From NCBI GenBank assembly GCA_965246745.1, contig OZ251980.1:2542001-2606000 (forward strand): a stretch of 64,000 nt of DNA. Direction: 5' to 3'. Position numbers and translations under genes: made by a program. This DNA comes from JANXMY01 sp965246745 (GTDB taxonomy: Bacteria > Armatimonadota > Armatimonadia > Armatimonadales > Capsulimonadaceae). This document shows positions 39,674 to 48,196 of the stretch, piece by piece. The first letter of the stretch is position 1; the number at the start of each line of letters is the position of its first letter. The notes under the pieces are model-generated. The model was not told the DNA's origin. It made no database searches and saw only the letters and a list, made by a program, of their open reading frames with translations.

Positions 39674-41071
39674 TTGGGAGTAGAGCAAACGCCGGGATTG
39701 AAGCGCTCCCTCGGGCTGGCGGCGGTGGTGTCTACCAGCGCAGGGCTGACCTTTGCGTCGTCCACGTTTCTGGTGGTCGTGCAGATGGCGTGTTTTCTGG
39801 CGGGCGACGCCGCCTGGATCGCCATTGCCCTTGCGGGAGCGCTTTGCGCCCTGGCCGCCGCCGCGTTTTCGGAGCTGAACGGGCAGTGGCCGAGCGTCAA
39901 CGGCATCCGTCTGTATCTGTACCAGGCGTTCGGCGAGCGGGTGTCGCTGGTCGCCGCGCTGGCGTATATGTCGGTCGTGACGCTCGTGGTCGGCACCGAA
40001 GCGTATGTGCTGTCGCATGTGCTGAGCGCCGCGCTGCCTGCCGTTCAGCCGCCCTGGTGGATATTTTTGATGCTCACCGCCGCCACGGCGGTCAACTTCT
40101 GCGGCCTCAAAATCGCCGGGACGTTTCAAAGCGTCCTGACTTACTCGGTCGTTTTGTCCATTGTGACCCTGAGCGTGCTGGCGCTGGCCCACGCGCACTT
40201 CCAGGTTCCCGCCCCGGCCCGGACGGGGGGCGTCGGGCCGCTGTTTTCGGCGGTCGGGGTGGCGGTGTTCTTGTTTGTCGGCTTTGAGTGGGTGACGCCG
40301 CTGGCCGATGAAGTCAAGTCCCCGAAAGCGATCCCGGCCGGCATGTTTCTTGCGGTCGGCCTGCTGACGCTTGTGTATGCGCTGGCGACAACCGCGCTGT
40401 TTTCCGGCATTGTCCCGCGCGGCTTGCTGCTGGGCCTGCCCGGAGCGCGGGAGCCGATCCCGCATGTCGTGTTCGCTCGCGCCGTGCTCGGTCCTGCCGG
40501 CGGCTGGGCGATGATCGGGACGAGTCTGTGCATGTCGCTGACGACGTTCAACGCCGGCCTGATGGGGGTCAGCCGGTTTTTGTACGGCATGGCGCGGGAC
40601 AAAGTGCTGCCGCCGGGGCTGGCAAGTCTTTCAGCGAAATTCGCCACTCCCGACCGGGCTGTTTTGGTGGTGTACGCTGTCGCGCTTTTGGTTTCGGGCC
40701 TGGTCTACTGGACCCAGAAGTTTGTGCTGCTGGTCAACCTGGCCGCCGCGACCGAGGCATTGATTTACGCTTTGGCCGCCGCCGCCGTCCTCAGACTGCG
40801 CGTCAAAGACCCCGCGCGTCCGCGTCCGTTTCGCATGAGCGGCGGCGTGTGGCTGCCGGCGCTGACCGCGCTGGTGTTTACGGCGCTCGGGATCGGCGTC
40901 TTTGCTCAGCCGGCGTTTGAATCGTGGGGCGCAGGCGTTTTGCTGGCGCTGCTGGCGCTGGGGTGGGGCGGCTACATTCACTGTGTCGCCCTGCCGCGCC
41001 TGGCGCGGCTGCGGCAGGAAGCCGCCGCGCGTCCGTCCCGCCGGCCTGTTTCTCCCGCGCCCGAAGAATAA
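39674..41071 (+). CDS. APC-superfamily amino-acid permease
   Basis: 465 residues from TTG 39674, one base after the SCP2 stop; 'gggaa' upstream may serve as a ribosome site. About twelve membrane helices. 'GLKRSLGLAAVVSTSAGLTF' is the TM1 region with unwound glycine, and 'LFVGFEWVTPLADEVKSPKA' followed by 'IPAGM' is the APC signature. The C-terminal tail is Arg/Pro-rich. The substrate is unknown. Confidence 0.9.
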   Translation: MGVEQTPGLKRSLGLAAVVSTSAGLTFASSTFLVVVQMACFLAGDAAWIAIALAGALCALAAAAFSELNGQWPSVNGIRLYLYQAFGERVSLVAALAYMSVVTLVVGTEAYVLSHVLSAALPAVQPPWWIFLMLTAATAVNFCGLKIAGTFQSVLTYSVVLSIVTLSVLALAHAHFQVPAPARTGGVGPLFSAVGVAVFLFVGFEWVTPLADEVKSPKAIPAGMFLAVGLLTLVYALATTALFSGIVPRGLLLGLPGAREPIPHVVFARAVLGPAGGWAMIGTSLCMSLTTFNAGLMGVSRFLYGMARDKVLPPGLASLSAKFATPDRAVLVVYAVALLVSGLVYWTQKFVLLVNLAAATEALIYALAAAAVLRLRVKDPARPRPFRMSGGVWLPALTALVFTALGIGVFAQPAFESWGAGVLLALLALGWGGYIHCVALPRLARLRQEAAARPSRRPVSPAPEE

Positions 41072-41090
41072 CTCGACTGGAAACCCACCT

Positions 41091-41666
41091 ATGCTGATTT
41101 TTCCCCTTCGTTTTTGCACGGCGGCTGTTTGCGCCGTCTGCCTCGGCGGCCTGATCGCCCCTGCTCATGCCGAGTCACCCGCCCGCAAAGCCGCCGACTT
41201 TGAGTCCGGCAGCGGCAACATTATTTACCTGGCGGCGGCGGTCGGCCTGCCGCTGTTGTCGGACGGCGCGGACGGCAGAAACCATGCGCTGCGGGCCGCC
41301 GACGCCATCGGCACGAGCGTGCTCCTCAGCGAAGGGCTGAAGCACTTGTTTCGCGAAAAACGGCCCGACTCCAATGCCCACGACAGCTTTCCGAGCGGCC
41401 ATGCTACGGCGGCCTTTGCGGCGGCGACGGTGGAAAGCGACCTGCACCCCAAAGAAGCGCCGCTGTGGTTTCTCGGCGCGGCCTTGATTTCCTATTCGCG
41501 GGTGCGCCTGCACCGGCATTATGAGCGGGACATTGTTGCCGGCGCTCTGCTCGGCTACGGCACGGCGCGGCTGGAACTCTCGTCGCCGCGCGGCCTTTTG
41601 CTGTCGCCGCTGATCCAGCCGCAAAGCCGCGCGATGGGCGTGCAGATGACATTTTCCTTGCGATAA
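41091..41666 (+). CDS. PAP2-family phosphatase with signal peptide
   Basis: 191 residues from ATG 41091. A signal peptide ('PLRFCTAAVCAVCLGGLIAP' then AHA) is followed by the three PAP2 motifs: 'KHLFREKRPDS', 'SFPSGHATAAFAAA' and 'SRVRLHRHYERDIVAGALLG'. Catalytic His and Arg residues are intact. It lacks the multiple membrane helices of the undecaprenyl or phosphatidate enzymes, so it resembles the periplasmic acid-phosphatase-like subgroup. The upstream frame extension overlaps the permease. Confidence 0.9.
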   Translation: MLIFPLRFCTAAVCAVCLGGLIAPAHAESPARKAADFESGSGNIIYLAAAVGLPLLSDGADGRNHALRAADAIGTSVLLSEGLKHLFREKRPDSNAHDSFPSGHATAAFAAATVESDLHPKEAPLWFLGAALISYSRVRLHRHYERDIVAGALLGYGTARLELSSPRGLLLSPLIQPQSRAMGVQMTFSLR

Positions 41667-41716
41667 TTTCGTTGCCAACTTTCTGCGGAAGGTGGAATAA
41701 ATACCGTGAAAGCCGG

Positions 41717-41738
41717 CAGGCAGGTTTGCCTGTTTTTT
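41717..41738 (+). terminator. Rho-independent terminator after the PAP2 gene
   Basis: CAGGCA-ggtt-TGCCTG (41717-41732) followed by TTTTTT. Confidence 0.65.
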
Positions 41739-41870
41739 CGGCCTCGCTGCGCCGATACTAAAGTATTCTTAACATCTGGCGCAGGAATTTATGGCCCAAG
41801 CACGACAAAACGACTTCCTTACGATAATTTTTCAGCATGCCTCCGCCGCCCGTCAGAGCCGGAGGCCCGC

Positions 41871-44800
41871 ATGAAAGCGCCTTTGCCCGACAATGAAGCG
41901 GCGCGGCTGGCCGTGCTGCGCGAGCACCGGATTTTAGACACCGCCCCGACAGCGGAGTTCGACGACCTGGTGCGGCTGGCCGCCCAGCTTTGCGGCGTCC
42001 CGATTGCCGCCGTGTCCTTGATTGATGAAGACCGGCAGTGGTTCAAGTCTATCACGGGCCTTGACGGCGGCCAAACCCCGCGCGAAGTCGCCTTCTGCGC
42101 TTACACAATTCTCGGCTCCGACCTTTTGATCGTGCCCGACGCGCATGCCGACGCCCGGTTTGCCGACAATCCCCAGGTCACCGGCGATCCGCATATCCGC
42201 TTTTATGCCGGTGCGCCGCTGCTGACCGAGGACGGCCACTGCCTCGGCTCGCTGTGCATCATTGACCGCAAATCCCGGCTGCTGCCCCCCGACCAGGCCG
42301 AAACTCTGCGCCTGCTGGCCCGCCAAGCGGCGTTTCACTTGCAGGCCGCCCGGCGGCTGGCCGAGCGCGAGCAGCTTGCGGCGGAAAACGCCCGGCTGGC
42401 CGCGATTGTGAGCACCAGCGGCGACGCCATTTACAGCAAAACCCTGAGCGGCGACGTGCTGAGCTGGAACAAAGGCGCGGAGCGATTGTACGGCTACACG
42501 GCGGCGGAAATCGTCGGCAAAACTGTGGACGTGATCATTCCCCCGGAGCTGCGGCAGGAAATGGCGGACTGCATGGAGCAAATCCGGCAGGGCGCGGCGG
42601 TTCCCGTGCTGGAAACCGTGCGGCTGACCAAAACCGGTGAGCGTCTCCATGTGCTGCTCAGTTTGTCGCCGGTGCCGGCCGCCGACGGCAGCGGCAGGGT
42701 AATCGGCGCGTCGCTGATTGCCAGCGACATCACGCCGCGAAAACAAGTCGAGGAAAAGCTGGACGCCGAGCGCGAGTTCACTCATGCCCTGCTGGAAAGC
42801 ATGCAGGAAGGGATCGTAGCCTGCGACGCCGACGGCGTCTTGTCCATGTTCAACCCGGCGGCCCGCAGCTTTCACGGCTTGTCGGAAGAAGCGCTGAAGG
42901 CAGACAAGTGGGCCGAGCGCTTCAGCTTGTACCGGGCCGACGGCCTCACGCCGCTGCCGACCGAGGAAATCCCGCTGTTTCGGGCCTTCAGCGGCGAATC
43001 GGTGCGGGACGCCGAGATAGTCATCGCGCCGCAGGGCGCTCCGAGCCGGACCATTTTGTCGTCCGGGCAGGCGATTTACAGCCGCAGCGGCAAAAAGCTC
43101 GGCGCGGTGGTCGCTATGCACGACATCACTGTCCGGCGGCGGATCGCGCAGGAACTGTCGCGGCTGGCCGCGATTGTGGAGTCGTCGGAAGAAGCGATCT
43201 TTGCGATGACGCTGGACGGCACGATTGCAAGCTGGAACGGCGGCGCGGCGCGGCTGTACGGCTACGGCGAAGAAGAAATGATCGGACGGCACGCGTCGGC
43301 GCTGGCCGTGCCCGGCGAAAGCCGCGCTATTGATGAAGTCGTGGCATCCCTCCTGGCCGGCAAAACCCTCGCGCCGCTCGAAGGGGTGCGCCGCCGCCGC
43401 GACGGCAGCAATGTCCAGGTGGGGCTGACCTACTCGCCGATTCGCGACGGCGGGGGCCGGATCATTGGGCTGTCGTGCATTGCGCGGGACATCACGGCCC
43501 GGCGCGAGGCCGAAGCCGCGCTGCGCGAAAGCGAAGCCCGCCTGCGGCACCTGTCCGATGCCGCGTTTGAGGGGATTGCCGTCAGCCAAAACGGCGTGAT
43601 GATCGACGCCAATCCGGCGTTTTTGACGCTGTACGGGTACGATTCGCAGGACCAAGTTGCCGGCCTTTCTGTTGAGCAGTTTGCCGTGCCGGAAGTGCGG
43701 GAGATAGTCCGGCAGAAAGTACTATCGGACAACGAGGACGCTTACGAAGCACTCTGCCTGCGCCGCGACGGCAGTACGTTCCCCGCCGAAGTGCGCGGAC
43801 GGCGGGCGGTTTGGAACGGGCAGCCGGCGCGGGTCACCGCTATTCGCGACATCACCGAGCGCCGGGCGATGGAGGACGCGCTTCAAGAAAGCCGCCGTTT
43901 CGCCCTAAGCATCGCCGAAAACTCAGCGTCTATTATTTATGTGTATGATTTGCAGTCGCAAAAAAATGTTTACGCGAATCGTAACGTGATGGACCTGCTG
44001 GGATATACTTCGAAAGAAATGACGGCCCTGGGGGCGGAATTCTTGACGACCGTGATTCATCCCGACGACCTGCCGCGTGTGAAGGCCCATTTGGAGCGCT
44101 TTCACACGCTGAAAGACGGCGATGTGATCGAGCTGGAATACCGGGCCAAAAACGCCGGCGGAGAATACTGCTGGCTATGGAAACGGGAAGTGGTTTTCAA
44201 GCGCACACCCGACGGTGCGCCCTGGCAGATACTCAGCAACGCTCAGGACATCACCGAGCGCAAGGCGATGGAAGACGCGCTGCGCCGCAGCGAGGAAGCC
44301 ATGCGGGCGGTTCTCGGCGCGGCCCCGGTGATTTTGTATGCCGCCGACACCGACGGCACGATTACGCTGTCGGAAGGCACGGGGCTGGCGTCGCTCGGCT
44401 TGAAGCCCGGCGAAGCTGTGGGCCGCTCGGTTTGGGAGTTCAGCACCGGCAGTCCCGAAGCGCTGGAAAAGACGCGGCGGGCGCTGGCCGGGGAAACGGT
44501 TTCCTATGACATGCGCCTCGGGGCGCTCTGCCTGCATATCGAGCTGCGGCCTCAGCGCGACAGCGAGGGGGCGGTCTGCGGCATCATCGGCGTCTCGTTC
44601 GATGTCACCGAGCGCAAAAAAATCGAAGAGCAGCTTCAAGATTACATGGTTGTGCTGGAACACCAGAAAATCCAGCTTGAAGAATCCAACCGCGAGCTTG
44701 AGTCGCTGGCGACGACCGACGGCCTGACGGGGCTGAAGAACCACCGGACATTCCAAGCCAAGCTGGCCGAGGAGTTTGCCCGGTCGGTCCGCTACCAGCA

Positions 44801-45251
44801 GCCGCTGTCGCTGCTGCTGCTCGACGTGGACCATTTCAAGCGCTACAACGACAGCTTCGGGCATCCCGCCGGCGACGCCGTTTTGCGGCAGGTCGCCGAC
44901 GCGCTGCGCGGCTCGGCCCGCGACACGGATGTTCCGGCCCGCTACGGCGGCGAGGAGTTTGTGGTGATCCTGCCGCTGACCGACGAAGCCGGCGCGTTGG
45001 CGTTCGCCGAGCGGGTCCGCCTGGCGATTGCCGGCGCGGACTGGGCGCAGCGGCCCGTCACGGTCAGCCTCGGGGTCAGCACTCTGACTCTCGACACCCC
45101 AAGCGCGGCGTCGCTGATCGCCCTGGCCGACGGGGCGCTGTACCTGTCCAAAGAAGCGGGCCGCAACTGCGCCACCCACGGCAACCCGGCGGCCCCGCTG
45201 CTGCCGCTTCCGAAGCCGCCCCGCCGCAGACGCCCTGTGCCTGCGATTTAG
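41871..45251 (+). CDS. GAF + multi-PAS sensor diguanylate cyclase
   Basis: 1126 residues from ATG 41871, preceded by GGAGG at 41860-41864; the frame is open to 41706 but unsupported. An N-terminal GAF (1-165, very like that of the protein at 2070-3095) is followed by six PAS/PAC units (about 175-920; e.g. 'GDAIYSKTLSGDVLSWNKGA', 'EEAIFAMTLDGTIASWNGGA'). A short coiled coil leads to a GGDEF domain at about 940-1100 with active-site GGEEF at residue 1026 and an I-site RxxD ('RDTD') five residues upstream. It should make c-di-GMP with product inhibition. No EAL domain and no membrane segment: a cytoplasmic sensor. Ligands are unknown. Confidence 0.95.
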   Translation: MKAPLPDNEAARLAVLREHRILDTAPTAEFDDLVRLAAQLCGVPIAAVSLIDEDRQWFKSITGLDGGQTPREVAFCAYTILGSDLLIVPDAHADARFADNPQVTGDPHIRFYAGAPLLTEDGHCLGSLCIIDRKSRLLPPDQAETLRLLARQAAFHLQAARRLAEREQLAAENARLAAIVSTSGDAIYSKTLSGDVLSWNKGAERLYGYTAAEIVGKTVDVIIPPELRQEMADCMEQIRQGAAVPVLETVRLTKTGERLHVLLSLSPVPAADGSGRVIGASLIASDITPRKQVEEKLDAEREFTHALLESMQEGIVACDADGVLSMFNPAARSFHGLSEEALKADKWAERFSLYRADGLTPLPTEEIPLFRAFSGESVRDAEIVIAPQGAPSRTILSSGQAIYSRSGKKLGAVVAMHDITVRRRIAQELSRLAAIVESSEEAIFAMTLDGTIASWNGGAARLYGYGEEEMIGRHASALAVPGESRAIDEVVASLLAGKTLAPLEGVRRRRDGSNVQVGLTYSPIRDGGGRIIGLSCIARDITARREAEAALRESEARLRHLSDAAFEGIAVSQNGVMIDANPAFLTLYGYDSQDQVAGLSVEQFAVPEVREIVRQKVLSDNEDAYEALCLRRDGSTFPAEVRGRRAVWNGQPARVTAIRDITERRAMEDALQESRRFALSIAENSASIIYVYDLQSQKNVYANRNVMDLLGYTSKEMTALGAEFLTTVIHPDDLPRVKAHLERFHTLKDGDVIELEYRAKNAGGEYCWLWKREVVFKRTPDGAPWQILSNAQDITERKAMEDALRRSEEAMRAVLGAAPVILYAADTDGTITLSEGTGLASLGLKPGEAVGRSVWEFSTGSPEALEKTRRALAGETVSYDMRLGALCLHIELRPQRDSEGAVCGIIGVSFDVTERKKIEEQLQDYMVVLEHQKIQLEESNRELESLATTDGLTGLKNHRTFQAKLAEEFARSVRYQQPLSLLLLDVDHFKRYNDSFGHPAGDAVLRQVADALRGSARDTDVPARYGGEEFVVILPLTDEAGALAFAERVRLAIAGADWAQRPVTVSLGVSTLTLDTPSAASLIALADGALYLSKEAGRNCATHGNPAAPLLPLPKPPRRRRPVPAI

Positions 45252-45274
45252 GCCGCGCCGCAGATGCAAAAAAA

Positions 45275-45394
45275 GGCGTTGATTGTTGCGAGGGCGTTTG
45301 TTGTTGACGAGGGCGTTGGTGTTGACGAGGGCGTGTGTGCGAGGGCTTGAACGCCCTCGCAACAATCAACGCCCTCGCAACAACAAACGCCCTC
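45275..45394. repeat. Palindromic repeat, family C
   Basis: The arms 45275-45296 and 45352-45373 are perfect 22-bp reverse complements, with further nested inverted copies of 'cgagggcgttt' to 45394. Between them tandem units of about 18 bp ('gttgttgacgagggcgtt') repeat. It shares 'cgagggcgtgtgtgcgaggg' with 24297-24504. Confidence 0.88.
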
Positions 45395-45407
45395 ACAATC
45401 AAACAGG

Positions 45408-45436
45408 TTGCGTTATCCCCAAAGTTCTGATAAAAT
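45408..45436 (+). promoter_or_regulatory. Promoter of the gamma-glutamyltransferase gene
   Basis: TTGCGT (45408-45413), 17 bp, TAAAAT (45431-45436); the ATG is nine bases further, so the mRNA would be leaderless or nearly so. Confidence 0.55.
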
Positions 45437-45445
45437 ACAAGCAGC

Positions 45446-47020
45446 ATGGACACACGCACGCCGCTTCGTATCACCAAAAACGCCCTGGCCGCGTCGGCCA
45501 ACCCGGTCGCATCCCTCATCGGCATTGAAATCCTGCGGGCCGGAGGCAACGCCGCCGACGCCGCCGTTGCAATGGGCGCGGCGCTGGCCGTGATGGAGCC
45601 GCACAACTCGCACCTCGGCGGGGACGCGTTCGCCCAAATCTGGGACGCGCCCGCGCGGAAGCTGACGGCGCTGAACGGCTCCGGCGCGGCCCCGGCAGGG
45701 GCGACCCCCGCCGCGATGGGCGGCGCAATCCCGGAGCGCGGCATCCGGGCGGCGGCGGTGCCGGGCGCGGTGGACGCCTGGCTGACTCTGCTCGGGCGCT
45801 GGGGCACCATGGCGGCGACGGAAGTGCTGGCCCCGGCGATTGCCCTCGCGGAAGACGGCTACGCCCTGCCGGCCCGGCAGACGGCGCTGCTCGGGGAATA
45901 CGCCGAAGTGCTGGCGGCGTATCCGCACACTGGCGCGGTTCTCGCGCCGGCCACGCTGCGGCCCGGCGCGACCCTGTACCAGCCGGACCTGGCCGAAACT
46001 CTGCGGCAGATCGCCGCCGGGGGCCGGGCGGCGTTTTATGACGGCGAATTCGCCGAGCGCCTGCTGGCGTACTCGGGCGAAAACGGCGGCTTTTTTGCGC
46101 CGTCCGACCTCGCCGATCACCGGACAATTCTCACCGACCCGATCCAAACCACTTACCGGGGCGTCACGGTTTCGGAGCAGCCGCCGGTTTCGCAGGGCTG
46201 CCTGCTGCTGCAAATGCTGAACCTCCTGGAAGGCTACGACCTGGCCGCACTGCCGCCGGAAAGCGCCGACGCGGTGCATCTGATGGCGGAAGCCAAAAAG
46301 CTGGCGTTCGCCGACCGCCAGGCGTACCTCGGCGACCTGCCCCGCACGCCGCTGGCGACGCTGCTGTCCAAAGACTACGCGGCCAATCAGCGCAAGCGGA
46401 TCACGCAGGCCGCCGCTGCGACCTATGCGCCGGGCCGGCTGCCTGCCGAACCCGTCGGCGGCACGGACACGACCTCGTTCTGCGTCGCCGACTCCCACGG
46501 CAATGTCGTGTCCTGGATACAAAGCGTGTTTCACCGCTACGGCAGCGGCGTGGTCGTGCCCGGCACGGGGGTGCTCCTCAACAACCGCATGACCGGCTTC
46601 AGCCTCGACCCGAAAAGCCCCAACGTGCTCGCTCCCGGCAAAAAACCGATCCACACGCTGAACACCTGGATGCTGCTGCGGGACGGCGAGTTTTGGGCGG
46701 CCGGCGGGACTCCCGGCGCGGATGTGCAGGTGCAGACGAATTTGCAGACCATCACGCAGATGATTGACCACAGGCGCAGCCCGCAGGAAGCAATTGAAAG
46801 CCCCAAGTGGCACGACCTGCCCGGCGGCCCGCTGCTGGCTGTGGAAGACCGCCTGCCGCTCGATACCTGCTACGAGCTGCGCCGCCGAGGCCACGCCCTC
46901 ACCGTCGGCGGGGCCTGGTCGGCCCCCTGCGCGTCGCAGATCATCGTCCGCGACCCCGAAACCGACACCCTGCACGGCGGCTCCGACCCGCGCACCGACG
47001 GGTTAGCATTAGGATATTAG
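45446..47020 (+). CDS. Gamma-glutamyltransferase family protein
   Basis: 524 residues. 'AGGNAADAAVAMGAALAVME', 'GGDAFAQIW' and the self-cleavage site 'GGTDTTSFCVADSHGNVVSW' (Thr nucleophile in TSF) identify an Ntn-hydrolase of the GGT family. 'NNRMTGFSLDPKSPN' and 'AAGGTPGADVQVQTNLQTI' belong to the small subunit. It has no signal peptide, unlike periplasmic GGTs, and is closer in style to YwrD-like cytoplasmic members. Transpeptidase versus acylase activity cannot be decided from sequence. Confidence 0.92.
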   Translation: MDTRTPLRITKNALAASANPVASLIGIEILRAGGNAADAAVAMGAALAVMEPHNSHLGGDAFAQIWDAPARKLTALNGSGAAPAGATPAAMGGAIPERGIRAAAVPGAVDAWLTLLGRWGTMAATEVLAPAIALAEDGYALPARQTALLGEYAEVLAAYPHTGAVLAPATLRPGATLYQPDLAETLRQIAAGGRAAFYDGEFAERLLAYSGENGGFFAPSDLADHRTILTDPIQTTYRGVTVSEQPPVSQGCLLLQMLNLLEGYDLAALPPESADAVHLMAEAKKLAFADRQAYLGDLPRTPLATLLSKDYAANQRKRITQAAAATYAPGRLPAEPVGGTDTTSFCVADSHGNVVSWIQSVFHRYGSGVVVPGTGVLLNNRMTGFSLDPKSPNVLAPGKKPIHTLNTWMLLRDGEFWAAGGTPGADVQVQTNLQTITQMIDHRRSPQEAIESPKWHDLPGGPLLAVEDRLPLDTCYELRRRGHALTVGGAWSAPCASQIIVRDPETDTLHGGSDPRTDGLALGY

Positions 47021-47052
47021 CCATAAAACTTGCCCCGCCAATTCTGCGTGAC

Positions 47053-47577
47053 TTGCCCGACGAATGGCTCGGGCCGCGCGTTCTGCTGCGCCCGGTGCGG
47101 CCCGGCGACGGCGCGGCGCTCTTTGAGGCGGTGGACGAATCCCGCGCCGAGATCGGTCCGTGGCTGCCGTGGGTCGAGAAAACGCTTGCGCCGAGCGACA
47201 GTGAGGAAGCCGTGCGGCGGGCGGCGGCCCGCTGGCGGCTGCGGGAAGATTTGATGGTCGGGATTTGGGACCGCGACACGGGCCGGTATCTCGGCGGGAG
47301 CGGCCTGCATCGCATTGACTGGGCTGTGCCGTCGTTTGAGATCGGCTACTGGCTGCGGGTTTCGGCGTGGGGCCGGGGCTATGCGGCCGAAGCGGTGCAG
47401 ACGCTGTGCGCGTTTGCGTTCGGCACGCTCGGCGCAAGCCGGGTCGAGATTCGGTGCGATCCCGAGAATACGCGCAGCCGGGCCGTTCCCGCGCGTGTCG
47501 GCTTCGTGCTTGAAGCCCGGCTGCGAAACGACACGCGCGATGCGGGCGTCTGCGCGACACGCTCGTGTTCGCGCTGA
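47053..47577 (+). CDS. RimJ/RimL-type GNAT acetyltransferase, frameshifted near the C-terminus
   Basis: 'PRVLLRPVRPGDGAALFEAV', 'EIGYWLRVSAWGRGYAAEAV' and 'RVEIRCDPENTRSRAVPARV' are the RimJ/RimL pattern. No ATG is available; TTG 47053 is the best start. The last residues read as nonsense, whereas the -1 frame from 47544 gives 'GRLRDTLVFALTPDDYQRFL', the expected family ending, to a stop at 47646-47648. One extra G in the GGG run at 47544-47546 would restore the gene. It may be a real frameshift or a base-calling error. Confidence 0.75.
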   Translation: MPDEWLGPRVLLRPVRPGDGAALFEAVDESRAEIGPWLPWVEKTLAPSDSEEAVRRAAARWRLREDLMVGIWDRDTGRYLGGSGLHRIDWAVPSFEIGYWLRVSAWGRGYAAEAVQTLCAFAFGTLGASRVEIRCDPENTRSRAVPARVGFVLEARLRNDTRDAGVCATRSCSR

Positions 47578-47601
47578 CTCCGGACGATTACCAGCGTTTC
47601 C

Positions 47602-48168
47602 TCAGCCTCGGTGATGGTCCACCGGCTGCCAGTGTTTCGCCGCCATGATTTCCTTGACCCGCGCATAAGAAATCGGCGTGTAATCGTGGAGCATGCAGCC
47701 GGCGTCGAACGACCGCGCATGCGGGTCGTCGGGCAGGGAGCCGTGCGAGTGGCCGTACAGGTGAAACGAGCCGTGGTGCGAGCGGTTCCAGACCCGGAAC
47801 GCGTAGTGGCAAAGCACCAAAAGCCGCTTGCCGTTTTCGGCGTCGGGATCGGGCACTTTCAGCTCGTAGTAATCTTTGATCCAGTCAAAGCCGTCTTTCA
47901 TGCTGTCGGCGACGCCGTCGTGGTTGCCGTGAATGAGCCGAATGGTGCCATGAAGCCGGGCGCGGACCGCGCGGGCGTCGGCCGCTTTTTTGTAGAGGAA
48001 GATGTCGCCGAGATGATAGACAATGTCGCCCGGCTGAACCACGCGGTTCCACCGGGCGATGAGGTCCTCGTCTATTTCTTCGACGCTGCCGTAAGGCCGC
48101 CCGTCATAGCGCATGATGTTGGCGTGTCCGAAGTGGGATTTTCAAGAGTCCGACGTGAACCAAATCAT
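47602..48168 (-). pseudogene. Calcineurin-like metallophosphoesterase with in-frame stop in the first metal motif
   Basis: From ATG 48168 the frame reads Met-Ile-Trp-Phe-Thr-Ser-Asp-Ser, then TGA (48142-48144), then Lys-Ser-His-Phe-Gly-His. The family expects 'TSDSHFGHANIMRYDGRPY' without interruption, so nine extra bases including the stop interrupt the metal-binding motif. The rest is intact: 'PGDIVYHLGDIFLYKK', 'HGTIRLIHGNHDGVADSM', 'CHYAFRVW' and 'FHLYGHSHGSLPDD'. Restart at ATG 48114 would lose the first metal ligands. The gene lies five bases after the endonuclease gene stop. Confidence 0.8.
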
Positions 48169-48196
48169 CGGCTCAGACGATTTGGACGTCGGACTC
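48146..48196. repeat. Inverted repeat spanning the endonuclease/phosphoesterase junction
   Basis: GAGTCCGACGT (48146-48156) pairs perfectly with ACGTCGGACTC (48186-48196). After a GAA bulge, CCAAATCATC (48160-48169) pairs with GACGATTTGG (48176-48185) with one mismatch. One arm codes for the start of the phosphoesterase, the other for the last residues of the endonuclease. Confidence 0.75.

Noticed and set aside
45275..45394. CRISPR-like array before the gamma-glutamyltransferase gene
   Set aside because: The repeats are palindromic and tandem with no unique spacers of constant length.
48142..48144. Selenocysteine at the TGA of the phosphoesterase
   Set aside because: Homologues have no Cys or Sec at this place; the TGA sits in a nine-base insertion and other genes here end at TGA.
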